Shown here piece after piece: positions 1-12,954 of a stretch of DNA of 64,000 bases. Numbering within the stretch: the stretch's first letter is position 1; every line of letters starts with the position of its first letter. The notes under the pieces are model-generated. The model searched no databases, was not told where the DNA came from, and saw nothing but the letters and a program-made list of their open reading frames with translations. The stretch comes from Vitis vinifera. Taxonomy: Eukaryota > Streptophyta > Magnoliopsida > Vitales > Vitaceae. The stretch spans positions 5,923,501 through 5,987,500 of the forward strand of contig NC_081810.1 in the NCBI RefSeq assembly GCF_030704535.1, in the 5' to 3' direction. The translations under genes were made by a program, and so were the position numbers.

Positions 1-747
1 AACTTTCGTTGTTAAGAATTAGTTAGTAGTTGTGTCTTTAGTGCAATTTTCATGGGTGATAGGCATGAAAACAATGTATTTCTTGCAAATTGGTTTTCTG
101 TAATTTTTTTTCCCAAATCCATATTTCCACTTTTAACCAAATTTCATTATTGTACCCTCCTTTACTGTGAAATACACCCCTGAAAGAAAAGAAGTTTATG
201 TTTGGTATTTTGTGATATCCAGATGCTTCAACTTCATTCTACATGTCCATGTCAATAACATGACAAGGATGTGGAAAACCTTATTGGATACACCTATTTT
301 GCTTTGGTTATTGATCATTTTGATTTTTTTTTTTTAAATAGGGATGAAGGAGAAAAGAAAGAGGAAAGAGAGTTTTTAAAAAATATGTTATGTTTTGCTT
401 CTAATTATTATTTTTCTCTTCTATTATGTCATAATCCAAGCACCAGTTACAATCCTTTTTCAGCTGAGACTTCATATTCTTAAATATGAAATGTGAACGA
501 TCAAACACCTAGACACACACTTGCACTTGACACCCCATACCCAATCCATGTAACATTGTTGGTGATGAAGATGATATATTGCCAATCATAAATAAGCAAA
601 CATCTGTGGCAATATTTATAATTGAATGGATCCTTTATATTTGCCTAACTTGTCATTAGCACATGCATTGCTGATACTTGAGCTGTAAAAAGACTATGTG
701 CTGATAAATTGTCAATTGATCACTGCGTTATTGCTTTTCTGTTGCAG
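1..747 (+). other. intron of the ORP gene (no exon recognised)
   Basis: This is AT-rich sequence with several T-runs and no recognisable ORP exon. It ends in a good 3' splice site (gttgcag) at 741-747 that opens the first visible coding exon. I infer that it is intron, possibly with an undetected exon before it. The upstream exons lie outside the window. Confidence 0.6.
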
Positions 748-1759
748 GTTTGGCATGTTGCTGATGTTCCTGAGGGCGACAAATTTCAGTACACTCATTT
801 TGCACATAAAATAAACAGCTTTGACACAGCTCCTAGGAAGTTGTTGGCATCAGATTCTCGTTTGCGCCCTGATAGATATGCACTTGAAAAGGGAGATCTA
901 TCAAAAGCTGGTGCTGAAAAGAGCAGGTCTCTCTCAGACATACACATAGTGGCAAGCTTATGCATACATTTACAATAATTAAAAAGATATTAGTTACTAG
1001 GGCTCTAAGACGAACCTAATGAAACTTCCAGTAAAAAACTTCAAGTCGGGCTCTGGCATGGTTTGAAATCAGTTGAACCTTTTTATAATCTGAACAAAGC
1101 CAAAAACCGATCCTAGTTCTGGAGCTCCTTAATTTGTTGGGCAAAGCTTGGGCAGTCTACTACTTGGCTAGCTGTAGCACTTTTTAAGGCAAACTGAGCA
1201 ACTTGAGATCAGCTTTGATTAAAGGCCTGCTCATGATTATTCATGTGATAAGTGAGCTGTTTGCAATCCTATTTTAAAGCTTCTTATTCTGCAAGCCAAG
1301 GTCGAGCAGCCTACTAGCTATATCATAATGAACTGCTATTAATATGAAGCTATGATAAAAAACAAGTATTATTTTTCTAGCTTTTTAATCTTATAGCTCA
1401 ATGTGAGTTAATGTTGATTGCACTTGTCCTTACATATCTTTTCCAATGTTGATTCTTCTTTGAACTCAATTGTGTACATTGTTTTACCCTTTACCTTTCC
1501 CTTACTTTTCAGTTTGGAGGAGAGGCAAAGAGCAGAAAAGAGAAACCGAGAGGCCAAGGGACATAAGTTTACACCAAGATGGTTTGATTTTACTGAGGAA
1601 GTCACACCTACACCTTGGGGTGATTTGGAAGTCTACCAATATAATGGTAAATACACCGAACATCGGGCTGCTGTAGATAGTTCTGGGGATATTGATAAGG
1701 ATGACCATGCATCAATTGAATTTAACCCATGGCAGTATGGTAATTTGTCTGCAGAATGA
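748..1759 (+). CDS. Oxysterol-binding protein-related protein (ORP3-like), C-terminal part
   Basis: Two exons, 748-926 and 1513-1759, join in frame and encode the last 141 residues; the stop codon is 1757-1759. The first starts [20 protein letters not shown] and contains [21 protein letters not shown]. The second contains [24 protein letters not shown] and ends QYGNLSAE. These are the conserved C-terminal signatures of the OSBP lipid-binding domain in the short plant ORP3 subgroup, where a basic, charged helix precedes the WF motif. ORPs bind sterols and phosphoinositides and move them at ER contact sites; this is family knowledge. Splice sites are AG|GT at 926/927 and cttttcag before 1513, and the split Ser codon (AG|T) restores the frame. 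The lipid-pocket half of the domain lies upstream of the window. Confidence 0.9.
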
Positions 1760-4700
1760 GGTAATCCCGTTTTTAGGTTTGCTTGTGGGATTATGCAGTT
1801 GATTGGATATTTCGGCTTAATTTGGAAGCTGGTCTCTTTTGATGTGTGCATTGTATCCCTATTTGGTAATTTTATTGGGTGATCCAGTAAGTTTACAAGT
1901 TTATTATGGCTACATGGTTGACAACTTTGAATGATGAAAATAGATTCTTGTAGTCAACCTCAATTAGTTTGTACCAAAGGTTTCTTCAGATGTATTTCAT
2001 CCTAGTGATTTACTTTCTTCTTGCTCATTATCTTTTTGTTCCACCATTCTGAAAAATCACTGCCTACCTTGATTTTCCTTTCATCTCTGCCCTGTCTGTT
2101 GCATATGAATGGTTCACAGCATTTTTTTTCCCCATAATTGCCTTTTTGAAACACTTCTTCAGCTGAACCAACCTTTTTAACAGTTGCATCACTCCCTGCC
2201 TTGTAGTTGTGTTATCAACGACACTGCAGTTTACGATGATTCTTTCCTCCAATGTTAGCTTTTGCCATTTGTGTACTTTGTATTCTGAAATCACATGATA
2301 GTATGACTGTTTTATGGCTTATTCTTGCTACTGTAAAAGCATAACATTGTACATTGGCATGTGGGAAACCTCCCAATCATTCAATTCTTTTGCATTTAGG
2401 TCGCATGGAATCCATTTTTCAAATCGGAACTTTTCCATTTGGGACCAAATCCAACTATATGCATCATCATCAATGAAATGTTGGGATATAAGAAATCGAC
2501 TTGTCATTTACATGTATGACTGCAGATTTCTGCAACGTGCATCTTAGTGTTAGAGGATCACTATTATTTTCTGTACCATATGCATAAGCTGGAGGATTTT
2601 CAATGGTAGGTGTGTAGTTGCCACAATGTTGGCATGAAACTACCCCTTGAGTTCAGGTATGTTTGCTTCCCTAATTGGCAGTTCCAACTTCCAATCCTCT
2701 TCAAAATATCGACGTGAACAAATCAGTCTTGAGGACAGGAGAATATTCCGCTGCAAAAAATCACTTTCAGTTTATACCCCTGATGTTCAGCAGAATCTGA
2801 GAGAGGAAAATAAGGAGACTTGTTTCCTTGAACCGGTTGGATGTCGAGGTTCCAGTTCAAATCATTATTAAAAAGTGGGAAGACATGCCTGTGAGTCTCA
2901 GAATATATTGAGATTTTTATAAATTTTCACGTAAATACTTACATGATCGTTTCAACGCTCAAAAAAATTACCCCCAACAAAATTTAAACTAGAGAATCAA
3001 TATTTGTTTGTTTGTTTGTGTTGAGCTTGATGAGGAAGTGGGGTTAGCGAAGAGCGTTCAATTTTTTATACAGTTTGAAACTTTGAATCTCAAAGTGTAT
3101 GTTTGATAATTTCAGACATAAGATTCCAAATAGGACTGGGCAACTTCCAGGGACCAGGGGTTGCGTCTCCCAACGGTAACCAATGGTACAGATGGAAGAG
3201 GACCGATTCCTCTCGTCCCTACGCTATGATAAAAGGGGACAAAAAACAGGGTAAGGCACTTCCCAAAAGTGAGGAAACTAATTATTGCCCTTTCAATCAT
3301 CTTTTTCCCTCCCAAAGTTCCAATTTTCAAACTTTGGATGCACTCTCCACCCCTCCCTTCCTTTTTCTTCTCGCTTTGATTATATTTGATAATGAAGAGA
3401 CAGCCAAAGGAGGAAAAACATAAAAGGGAAGTTCCTCTCAGGTTTGTGACGCCTGTCATTTATTATGGTATTCTGGTCCACCAACCTCCCCTCTATTATA
3501 TGACCTCGGAAGTAAATTTTGTGACTCGAGGAGGTCGTAGTTGGCCTAAAAAAACACAACTAAAAAGACTTCTTTTTTTTTTAAAATAAAAATAAAAAAA
3601 CCCAACAACTTGAAACAGATAGGGAACGTGAATTCCTCTGTCCATAACCATTCCCTGCAATGTAACAAAACTATGTAAACCTATCATCTCTTTTTCCATG
3701 TACATATTTATGACAAAAATGACATGATTGTCTAACTAAGGCAGTAGGGTTTCTTTAAACCATAATGCCTACCCGCATGCTTCTAAAAATGAATAATTTC
3801 TTGAATTTGGTCTCGTGTTTGGATTAATGTTCTCTTTTTGAACGCGCATTAAAATTTTTGACGAAATTACTTTTTAATAATTTTTTAATTACATGATAAA
3901 AATGGGTTGTATGACATTATTTGAAAGCCAAGAGTAATCCATTGGGATGCAGACTTTGTGGCAAACGAGGAATCTATTTGCATCCCAAATGAGGAAGCAA
4001 CATGCCATTTTGTTCATGTATTATCAGTCAATACAAAAAGCTAATCTATTAATTAGAAGTTAATTAAGTAAAATCATTAATAAACTGACATACGCTTTGT
4101 TTTCCGTTCAAGAGTCTCTATTATTGAAAGGTGCCAACGAACCAAAAAGGAAATAAAACCGAAGATTAAAAATCTGCAAGGGTTTCTTGTCATCTACCTC
4201 AAGGCCAGTACTCTCCATGCCCTTCCTTTGACCACAAAAAATGATATCGATTGTCGCTTTTACGTCAAGAAATCATTTGGAGTTCCGTGAACTTTCAATC
4301 TTCCTCTCTGTTTCTCTTAATTCAACCATAACTTTTTTAATTTGTCAGCTTGGACCTTTTATTTACACTCTAAATTTTCAAGTAAAGTTTAGCCTAATAA
4401 ATAAAATTCTAGATTAAGAGGAGAAGGTATTCCCACTTTGTTTGGAAGGTCATAAATACAACCCCACATGAAATAGAGCCAAGCTGTTGACTATGTACGT
4501 AATAGGGAATTATTGGCATTGAAGTCTTTACATTTATTGATTTGCTGTACCAGTTTTACCCAATAACCAAACAGTTGCGTATAGCCCTTTTCCAGCTTCT
4601 TGGCGGCCATTTTTGTAGCATTAACTTAAGGGTCTTGGTGTTTCTCTCTCTCTTTCTCCTCCAAAGTCCAAACCCAGACGTTACTGACCCAGTGGTCATG

Positions 4701-5632
4701 TGCTCTTCCACTTTCGGACATTTATAGCTAGAGTTATTATCGTTTTAAATAGGAGAAATACCAAAAGAAAAATAGAAATTATGTACAAATATTTTTATGA
4801 TTAAACAGTATTGCTGCCTTTTCACGTGTTCTCTTAGCTCGCGTGAGCTGGAGCTTGCATGATGAATTACGCACTGCCAGACCAGTGGAAGGGCATTCTG
4901 TGTGTTTCTAATAGCCAAAACATGGATCTGAACCAATCTTCAATGGACCTTAAACATTTGGAATTGCCAAAATATTAAATTATTGAATTGCTTCTGTGTT
5001 GAATACAGTGATGACATGTGATATTTAAAGGTGTTCATACATTGTAGGAGTTAAAATATAAGAAGGGCAAATGAAGAAAGTTGCAATACAATGATTGAAA
5101 TCATAGTTTAGCTTGCTTCACCAACCCTACCTCCCCTTTCAAGTAGGCTTCCCCTAATTTCTAGGTCCAAGATATGAAAAAAGCCCTCCACTTAATAGTT
5201 AGTTACTACAAATCCAATAGACTGTTGAATCATGGGTTTCCCACTTATGAACCCACCAATTTGGTTCAACCAATCTCTACTAAAACCTCATTTGTTAGTT
5301 TATGTTCCGTTGCCACATTAAAACCCTCTCTCTCAAACCGTTTTGGTAAACCAACAAATGAAATTATCAAACCGTTTCACTTTCACTTCATTGATTATAA
5401 AATGAAAAATCTATCCGTTTTTTTTAAAAAAAAAATTGGACGGCCCGGATCTCTCCTCTCTTGGCCAACTGTCCATAAGGACCGGAACTACCCTCTGCAA
5501 AAGGAACGGCGAGTGAATAGAGGATGTGCAGTGGAGAGCCATTCCTGCCTCGACACGTGTCCTTCAAGCATTTTTTTTTAAGGTTCGGCCCGCCGGTTTT
5601 TTCGTGTGACAGGTGTCAACAACAAGACACTC
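1760..5632. other. 3' UTR of the ORP gene and intergenic DNA
   Basis: The first few hundred bases are probably the 3' UTR. Beyond that there are short ORFs on both strands (for example 2647-2871, 3103-3423, 5174-5581) with no recognisable domain, no convincing splice structure and low-complexity content. I see no RNA gene or mobile element in this stretch. It may hide a decayed gene fragment near 3110-3260, where base composition rises, but I could not name it. Confidence 0.6.
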
Positions 5633-5655
5633 TTTTGACGGTTCTACCGTCAAAA
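5633..5655. promoter_or_regulatory. perfect inverted repeat carrying paired W-box cores
   Basis: Nine-base arms TTTTGACGG and CCGTCAAAA flank a 5-base loop. Each arm holds a TTGAC core, the WRKY-binding motif, in opposite orientation. It lies just upstream of a small GC-rich ORF (5666-5812). A regulatory role is inferred from the motif only. Confidence 0.4.
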
Positions 5656-5665
5656 AAGCGTCGTG

Positions 5666-5812
5666 ATGGCGTCGCGTTCAAAGCTCCTTCGGTTTTATTT
5701 TCATGTTTTTGACGCCTTCAATAATCGCTTACATTTTTCCTCATGCTTCCACCGCCTCTTATCCTCCGAATCTAACGCCGTTAACTATCTTGGCTCCTCA
5801 GCCGCCACGTAA
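5666..5812 (+). CDS. hypothetical 48-residue ORF with mitochondrial-presequence-like composition
   Basis: The ORF starts at ATG 5666 with MASRSKLLRF and ends at TAA 5810-5812. It is rich in Arg, Ser, Leu and Phe, nearly free of acidic residues in its first half, and contains HRLLSSES. That composition resembles a plant mitochondrial targeting peptide. After the stop, a GC-rich stretch with codon-like character continues in another frame (to about 5880) and then meets a T-run. It may be the start of a broken gene, a captured gene fragment, or chance. No homologue is recognised. Confidence 0.25.
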   Translation: MASRSKLLRFYFHVFDAFNNRLHFSSCFHRLLSSESNAVNYLGSSAAT

Positions 5813-6810
5813 AACCACCGTCAACGTTATCTTCAACGGATGCCATGCCGCCGTCATGTTTGATAGTGGCGTCACGGCTCATAGTTTTTTTTTTTTTTTA
5901 AGTCTTTTATTCTGAGATAATATTAAGAAAAAGGCACCAATGGAGGCCCGCTCTTTAACCACGTCGGATCAGAACTTTATCCTATGTGGCAATGGATTCA
6001 AACCGACGGCCACATATTTTAATAAGTGAAAAAAAAAGTGCTGAACCTGAACATACTTATCGGAAAAACTAGTTAAATAATATTAGTCTTTTATTAAATG
6101 ACCAAAACATCCTTGTCAAGCTGCTTAAATTACAAAATAGGATAATATTAATAAGATTAGGCGTATAAAAATATTGGAATTAGATCTATAGCCACGTGAG
6201 AGTAACGACCGTCTTTCCAAACTAAAGAGCACTTAATATTAATTTCGCATGCTTTTATTTTATTTTAATTTTTCCAACCTTTTCCACAAATTGTTCGATT
6301 TTCTTAAAAGCATTTACATGTTCCAAAAAAATCATTTACTCATTCAATAATTAAATGCAACAAAATAAATAACCTTAATTAATAAATAAAATTTAAGATG
6401 TGCATGTTATACATTTAATTAGTGATTTTATATAGCGATTGGTATTTAAAAATAATAAATATCTTAACTAATACACCAGCATATTTCCATGACGTGAATG
6501 GCGCGTGGTAGGAGAATTCAATTAGAAATTTATGGAAAAAAAATTTCAAACAATGCCACGTGTCATTTGTTATTTGTGACAAAATTTTTTACGGAAGACA
6601 GTCTCATGGGTGACCCAACGTTTTACTCGATCGTGCATAGGAGACACAGCCACACGACCAAAAGACTTTTCCACTTGGCAACATCTCAGACAATGGCACG
6701 GATGTGGGTCATCCAGAGGCGAAGAACAGGTCTTTAGGTGGTTTCCACAACCGGCTGTAAGAGGTAAACATCTGGCCAATTACCGATAGGGCCGGTAACT
6801 GGAGTCAATG
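5813..6810. other. AT-rich intergenic DNA upstream of the telomere-binding gene
   Basis: No gene is seen. CACGTG (G-box) cores occur near 6194 and 6558, and a GC-richer stretch starts around 6600. It probably contains the distal promoter of the downstream gene. Confidence 0.5.
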
Positions 6811-8633
6811 GTATAAGAGCTGGGGTTTAAGAAATGGTGGGTGGTTTTTAGAGGGTTTTGGCGATCAGAAAAGAGACAGAGAAGGAGAGAGAAAATAAAG
6901 GTTGCGTCCGAAACAATATTTTTCTTGGAGGAGAGAGAAAAATGGGATGGGAGAACAAAATTTCGAATTTTTTGGCCAAGGTTTCTACATGAATTCTCGG
7001 ACAATTGTCCGATCTTACATTAGCCTGTAAATCCTCCTGTCGTTTGTCGTGAATTTCATTTGCTCGGTGAAACACAATTTCTACTTTCAACGGTTTCTGC
7101 TTTTGCTCTATCATACAGGGAAATTGTTCTGCACAGGTGGGTGAATCGAATTTTCGTGGTGCTCGTTGCTCAATTTTGAAAAGTTTTGATTTTTTTTTTT
7201 GTTTTCATTCTTCTTTTTGGCTCGGAATTTTGTTCTTTTGTCGGGGTTTTTCATTTTTGTGTGAGAGTCCGTTTGGTTGGTGAGAAATGGTTGGAGGAAG
7301 CGAAGAAAAGTTTGAATTTTGCAACGGGTGATCAAGTACAGAAGCCAATTTTGCAATTTATTTTTATCTTTTTTCAAGATGCTATAGTTCTTGTGATTTT
7401 TTATTTTTTATTTTGGAATTTTGGTTCTTTTTTGTAGTTTTTCTCTCGGATTTTCCTTCTTTTCAGAATTTGGTTACTTATGAATTCGATCCGAGGTTCG
7501 GATTTTCTTCTTCTTGAAAAACAGGTAGAAATGACTGGGATCTCTCTCTTTCTCTGTTAGATCGTCTCAATTTTTTTTCTTCCGAGTTGGTTTTGCAAGG
7601 GTTTTAGATCTTTAACCGTTTTTCCTCCTCCAAAAAAGAATCTTTAATATACCTTTTGGTCTGAATTGCACGCAAATTTATGAAAAAGATGTCTGAAATT
7701 GAAATTGCTATTCAGAGTCTACTGTTTGGATCTTTGCTCAGGGATTTGTGGTAATTTTAAAAAAAAATTATGTTGTCTTCTTACGACATAAAATATTTCA
7801 TTTCTGTTTTTGGGATTTGCATAAAATCTATGGATATGATGTTCAGTAATCAGATAGCCATGAGGGTTTTTTTTTTTCCTCCTTTTTCTTTTAAAATTAT
7901 CAGCTAAAGCATATAGCTATACCGACTCTCTCATCTATTTCGCTTGTTGTGATTTTTGCTCAATTTTCCAGTAATTAGATATGTGGAAGCTAATTGCCGT
8001 CAAAATTATGATAATGTTTGTCATCGTGGATAATCTCTCTGGTTTTTTTTTTGACTCAATTTTGTGGGTTCCTTGTTTGGCTGCTTTGAGCTAGAACTCG
8101 TTTTTCTATATTCATTTTGATCAACCAACTTCTGATGGTGTGGATCTAATAGAAGTCAAAATTGATTCCCACTGGTGTTAGTTGGTTCCGGGTCAATTTG
8201 ATTTCCAAGGAAAACAGGTGATATGAAAATGGTAGAAGCTAGAATTTTGTAACAATTCAGGTTTTGAGTGGCAGTTACCTGATTCCAATTATCTTCATTC
8301 AATTTCCCAATGATCAAATGTAGCATTGGCGGTTTGTGAGATGATGGCCATTCTGATATTTTTCCTAGAATTTTTGTTTTGTCATATCTTTCCACCAGCT
8401 AGTATAAAATAGAAATGATGTTTGATCATAATAGTGGCTTTCGTGCTTTTCATTTAATTTTTTTTTTCATATTAATTAATAAACTGCCACACTCATTGCT
8501 TATGTGCAATTTTTCTTCTTCTTTTTGGATAGGCTACCACTCTTGGTTTCTCTTAGCAAAGTGATTTGTAGGATCAGTCAAATACTGCTGGTTTTTGAGG
8601 GTGATGAGTTATTCTTGGTATGATATCTGAGAA
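6811..8633 (+). promoter_or_regulatory. core promoter, leader exon and 5'-UTR intron of the telomere-binding gene
   Basis: A TATA-like sequence (TATAAGA, 6812-6818) precedes a GA-rich leader beginning near 6840. A good donor, GCACAG|GTGGGTG, sits at 7136/7137. T-rich intron-like sequence follows for about 1.4 kb up to the coding ATG at 8634. The acceptor is uncertain; AG sites near 8570 are the likely ones. A long 5'-UTR intron is inferred, not proved. Confidence 0.45.
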
Positions 8634-11600
8634 ATGGTGTTGCAGAAGAGGTTAGATTACGGATTTAATGGCTATCAGGTCCCTGCCACTCCCCGAGCTA
8701 CCAGATCGGCAAGGGTATATAGATTCTACCATTCGTAGTTAGCGTTGTTTCTTTTTTATTTCTATCTGAAACACTGACATGTGTTTAATTATATTTTTAC
8801 TTGTTTTAGAGGAGGGGTTTATTTAGGAAAAAAGTTGAAGACAATCAAATGTTCGCATTTGATTTATTGGCTACAGTAGCTGGCAAATTATTGCTGGAGG
8901 GAGAAAAATCTCCGGATTCTGTTAATACATCTAATGGAAAAGAGCAGTGTGTTATTGCTGAAGATCAAGTAAAAAATGAAGGACATGCTGAGGATAAACC
9001 ATTGAAAATAGAACCTTGTGATCAAGGAAACTCGGGTGGGAGTTTCATTGTTTCTGAGCTTTCCTCACAAATGCCTAGTCAAAAATACTGTCTGAGGGAA
9101 TTTCCACGTCCTCAGAATGATGCATGCTCAGCACTTGCTTCTGTTATAACTTCTGATTGCTCAGAGAAGGTTGGATGTGCAGAGAAATTGGTGATTGGAA
9201 ATGGCAAGAATGAAACTGAAAGTTTTGCTAGCAAAGTCGAGGTAGGCTCCTCAGGATTCAGGGAGTTTAATGACCGGAAATTAGAGAATGAAACTAAAAG
9301 ACAGATTAAAGTAGAACCAATTAAGACTGGAAGGGCAATACTCAATACTGGGGCCGGTATGTTCGGATCAGAGGACCCGGTGGTTTGGGATGGGAAACCT
9401 TCTGTACTTGTCAGTTCAAACAGTAGTGCTGAAGTCCCTCCATGCAGAGATAATATTCCTTGTGGTTCTTTTCCCCTATGTCGGGGTGATGTAAAAGTAG
9501 TTAGTAGAGATGATGACGATAACTCTTCTGGGTGCACTCAACCTAGCACCTCGACAAAGTCGTTCAGACCCCTGCCACGTATTGGAGACCGGAGAATAAG
9601 AAAGTTATTAGCATCCAAATATTGGAAAGTGACCCCAAAATTGAAGGAGGATGGACTTTCTAATGTTGGTAAGTTGTTGCTTTACAGTTTAAATATAGTG
9701 GGTCCTCCACTATTTCTGAACTTGCTTCTCGAACTATCATTAATCAAGCTGTTGAATTTCATGATGCATTCTATTGAATTCAAGTTTGGATGATTTTTTT
9801 TTCCAGATGGGGAAGTAAAGCCCATTTACCGCAACAAAAGGAACTGTTACAAACGCCAGAGGTCTCAAAGAAATTATCCCTTCAAAAAGAGGAAACTTCT
9901 TTATTGTAGTTCTGTATCAAATTCAGAAGGAGGAAATGGTAGTCAAAGAATTTCTGATTCACCTCAGATGGGCATTAACAGTGATGCTTCTGGTTCTGGT
10001 CTCAAATTGCATGGAGGTCTACTTCAAAGCCCTTAGTTTTGTATTCATATTAATCTTTATTTAGTTTTAGGATTTTCTGTTATCTGCATCACTTTGCTAA
10101 ATAGTGGTAACTCATTTACAGGCATTAGCACATCAGCTTCAGTAGCAGGCCAACACACATCATTCATATCCAGGGATTCTCACGGTATGAGAGCCTTTGA
10201 TGGAGTGATTCTTATGTACTCTTTTGACTTGATTGGTGTCTGATATTCGAAGTTCTTATGTGAAGATGTATTTCCTTTTACTCAGTGAAGCTTAGGATCA
10301 AGTCTTTCAGGGTGCCAGAGCTCTTTATAGAGATTCCAGAAACTGCAACTGTTGGTTCCCTCAAGGTATATTGATATTTCATTCTGATTGTTTTGATTAA
10401 AGTATCATACTAAGGCCTTGTCTCATCTCATGCTATTTGGAAGATGTGTAACAAGACTACGTGAACACATATTTTCCAAATTTTACGCCTCTGGAAAGAA
10501 ATTTTTTCACCATCCTATTAGTTATAGGCATAAGTTAATATTTATTGCTCATAATATGTAGCTGTTTATATCCTGTGTATAGATAGTTATTTTAAGAAGG
10601 GCTGTTGCTAAGAAATATTTATGATTTGTTTTCTTAGATATTTTTCTGTATGCTTATTGCATTTACAATCACAGGACTTGGGTAATTGCTATGCTGTTCA
10701 TTTATGACTTACACGTGTGCACATATATATTACGTTTACGCATTATAGAACTGTGTATTTACTGATATTGTATAATTCCTCTGTAGAGGACAGTTATGGA
10801 GGCAGTGACTGCTATACTTGGAGGTGGACTACGTGTCGGTGTGCTTCTTCGAGGCAAGAAGGTTAGGGATGATAGCAAAACCCTGCAGCAGACTGGAATT
10901 TCTCAAGATGACCAGATGGATGCTTTAGGATTTACCCTGGAGCCTAACCCTTCACAAGCTCCCCAAGCTCTGTGTCCAGGAGATAATCCCTTTCTGCTTC
11001 CTTACGACACACCTCAGCCTCTAAAAAGGTAATTCAAATGTGCCCTGCCTTCTAATTTGTTACCTTCAGAAATTGAATTAGTTGTATTTCTTTCTTTCCT
11101 AGCCCGTTACTTGTTTACATTTGAGGTGGGTTTTGCAGTTAAAACTTGAGTTTCACTTCCCGAAACTCTTTTTTTCCATTAAAATCAATTATGTTGTAGA
11201 TATTGGACAAACTAATAACATGAACTTGTACACTAAGTCACATGTGACAGAAAAGCGTACAAACAAAATGTTAGGCATTTATGTTCAATAAAAAATGCTT
11301 GCACAAATTATAATAAAGATCTTCTGACCTATGGAAAATTTGAAATATGTGAACTACTCAAATTGCCAATCCTTTTTCACAAAGATTTGCAGCATTTCAG
11401 ACATTATTGGACTGACTTGCTTCTCTTGGAACATAAAGACAGATGCCCAGCTTGACTCCCAGTGTAGGTCTTTTACTTATTATGTCTTAAGACTCCTGAT
11501 TGCTAGGATTAACCATCTTGTTATGAATTTAAGTTCTGGTTGAGTTTTTTGTTGGGTACACAGCACCAGATAATTTACAACAATAGCTGCTCAGTTGATA

Positions 11601-12954
11601 TCTTAGTACTCTGTTATCAGGTACCCACCCACTCCCACGGTAGCTCATCAGGGAACTTCTGATGCCTCTCCTGATCCTCCAGTGACTAATTTATGCGACT
11701 TTGTTGAAAGTGATCATGACTCAGCACCCTCTCCTGACACTGACATGTCAATTGACAAAAGTGTAACAGATTCTAAAGCGCTGGTGTCTGTTCCTGCGAT
11801 GAGTATGGAGGCACTAGCTGTGGTTCCTGTGCACCGAAAATCCAAGCGATCTGAGATTGTGCAACGTCGAATTCGTCGACCTTTTTCTGTTTCTGAAGTG
11901 GAGGCACTAGTTCAAGCAGTCGAGAAACTTGGAACTGGAAGGTATTTTTTATGAAACACAACTCTGGAAGTTGTTTGATACTGCAATTGAAGTGGCTAAA
12001 ACCGCTAAAACCAATGTTCAGTTGTGTGAAGGCAAAAGACGACTCAAATTTTTTCCTAATGACCATCCTTTTCCTTTACCATTCATTGATTGACTGGATA
12101 CAGTTAGGAATTGGCTGTGCAGATTTTGTAGTTCCATAAATGGTCTTATGTTACAGCATGTCAAGTTTCTAACCATATTTCCATCCTGCAGGTGGCGTGA
12201 TGTGAAACTGCGAGCTTTTGATAATGCAAAACACCGAACTTATGTAGATTTGAAGGTAAGGGAACTTGTTTGTCATTTTTCTCTTCCACATACAATTTTT
12301 TCTCCTTGAAATCAAAATATTGGACATCCTGCTAGGAAAATCCCTTTCTTTTTTCCATTCATATCCTGCAAATCTCTGGCCGTGGTTCTTGACTGTTAGT
12401 CTTTTATTTAAGACGCCAGAAATAAAAAGGCTTCCTTCATATTTAGGCCCCACAGCAGAGGGGACTAGTAGTTTTATCTGTTCAAGAAGTCTTTGCTTGC
12501 ATAACTGGTAAATCATCAGATAGTTTTTGACTTTAATACTGTTACGGAACTTTATCTGTAAAGCAACTGTCACATGGAATCTCTGAGAGTTGTAGTCTCA
12601 CACGAAATTACTTGCAGTGCTCAACATGCCCTTTTCCTTTCCATCTTGTATAAAAAGCATATAACCCATAGCTAAAGAATCTTCCCCAAAGAGCAATCTG
12701 GGTTGTTGTTTTACCATCTTTTTTTGGATTTGTATGATTGAAAAGTCATGTGACGGCGGGGTTTGGTAATGTTGGGTATGCAGGACAAGTGGAAAACTCT
12801 GGTGCACACGGCAAGAATATCCCCTCAGCAAAGGAGGGGTGAGCCTGTTCCCCAGGAACTCCTGGATAGGGTCCTAACTGCCCACGCTTACTGGTCTCAA
12901 CAGCAAGCCAAACAGCAGCTCAAACACCAATCGGAGACCTGCCTTCTCCTCTGA
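8634..12954 (+). CDS. Telomere repeat-binding protein (TRP/TRFL family, Myb telobox)
   Basis: Nine exons join without a frame error into 696 residues: 8634-8714, 8810-9668, 9807-10016, 10122-10184, 10286-10365, 10787-11028, 11621-11941, 12192-12255 and 12784-12954. The N-terminus MVLQKRLDYGFNGYQVP and the following basic patch (ATRSARRRGLFRKK) are the family hallmark. A ubiquitin-like domain begins near residue 405 (VKLRIKSFRVPELFIEIPE). A single Myb/SANT repeat covers about residues 597-655 (RRPFSVSEVEALVQAVEKLG, then GRWRDVK), ending in the telobox motif VDLKDKWKTLVHTA, which reads TTTAGGG repeats in known members. These proteins bind double-stranded telomeric DNA in the nucleus. The start is the first ATG that gives the conserved N-terminus. 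The stop follows SETCLLL. Confidence 0.93.

Noticed and set aside
5174-5581. 135-codon ORF as a gene
   Set aside because: No recognisable domain, a homopolymer-encoded Lys/Phe stretch, no splice or promoter support.
9112-9537. 141-codon ORF on the minus strand
   Set aside because: It is a shadow of exon 2 of the telomere-binding protein gene.
11682-12139. Separate Myb-like small gene
   Set aside because: The frame is exon 7 of the telomere-binding gene running into its intron; correct splicing joins it to 12192.
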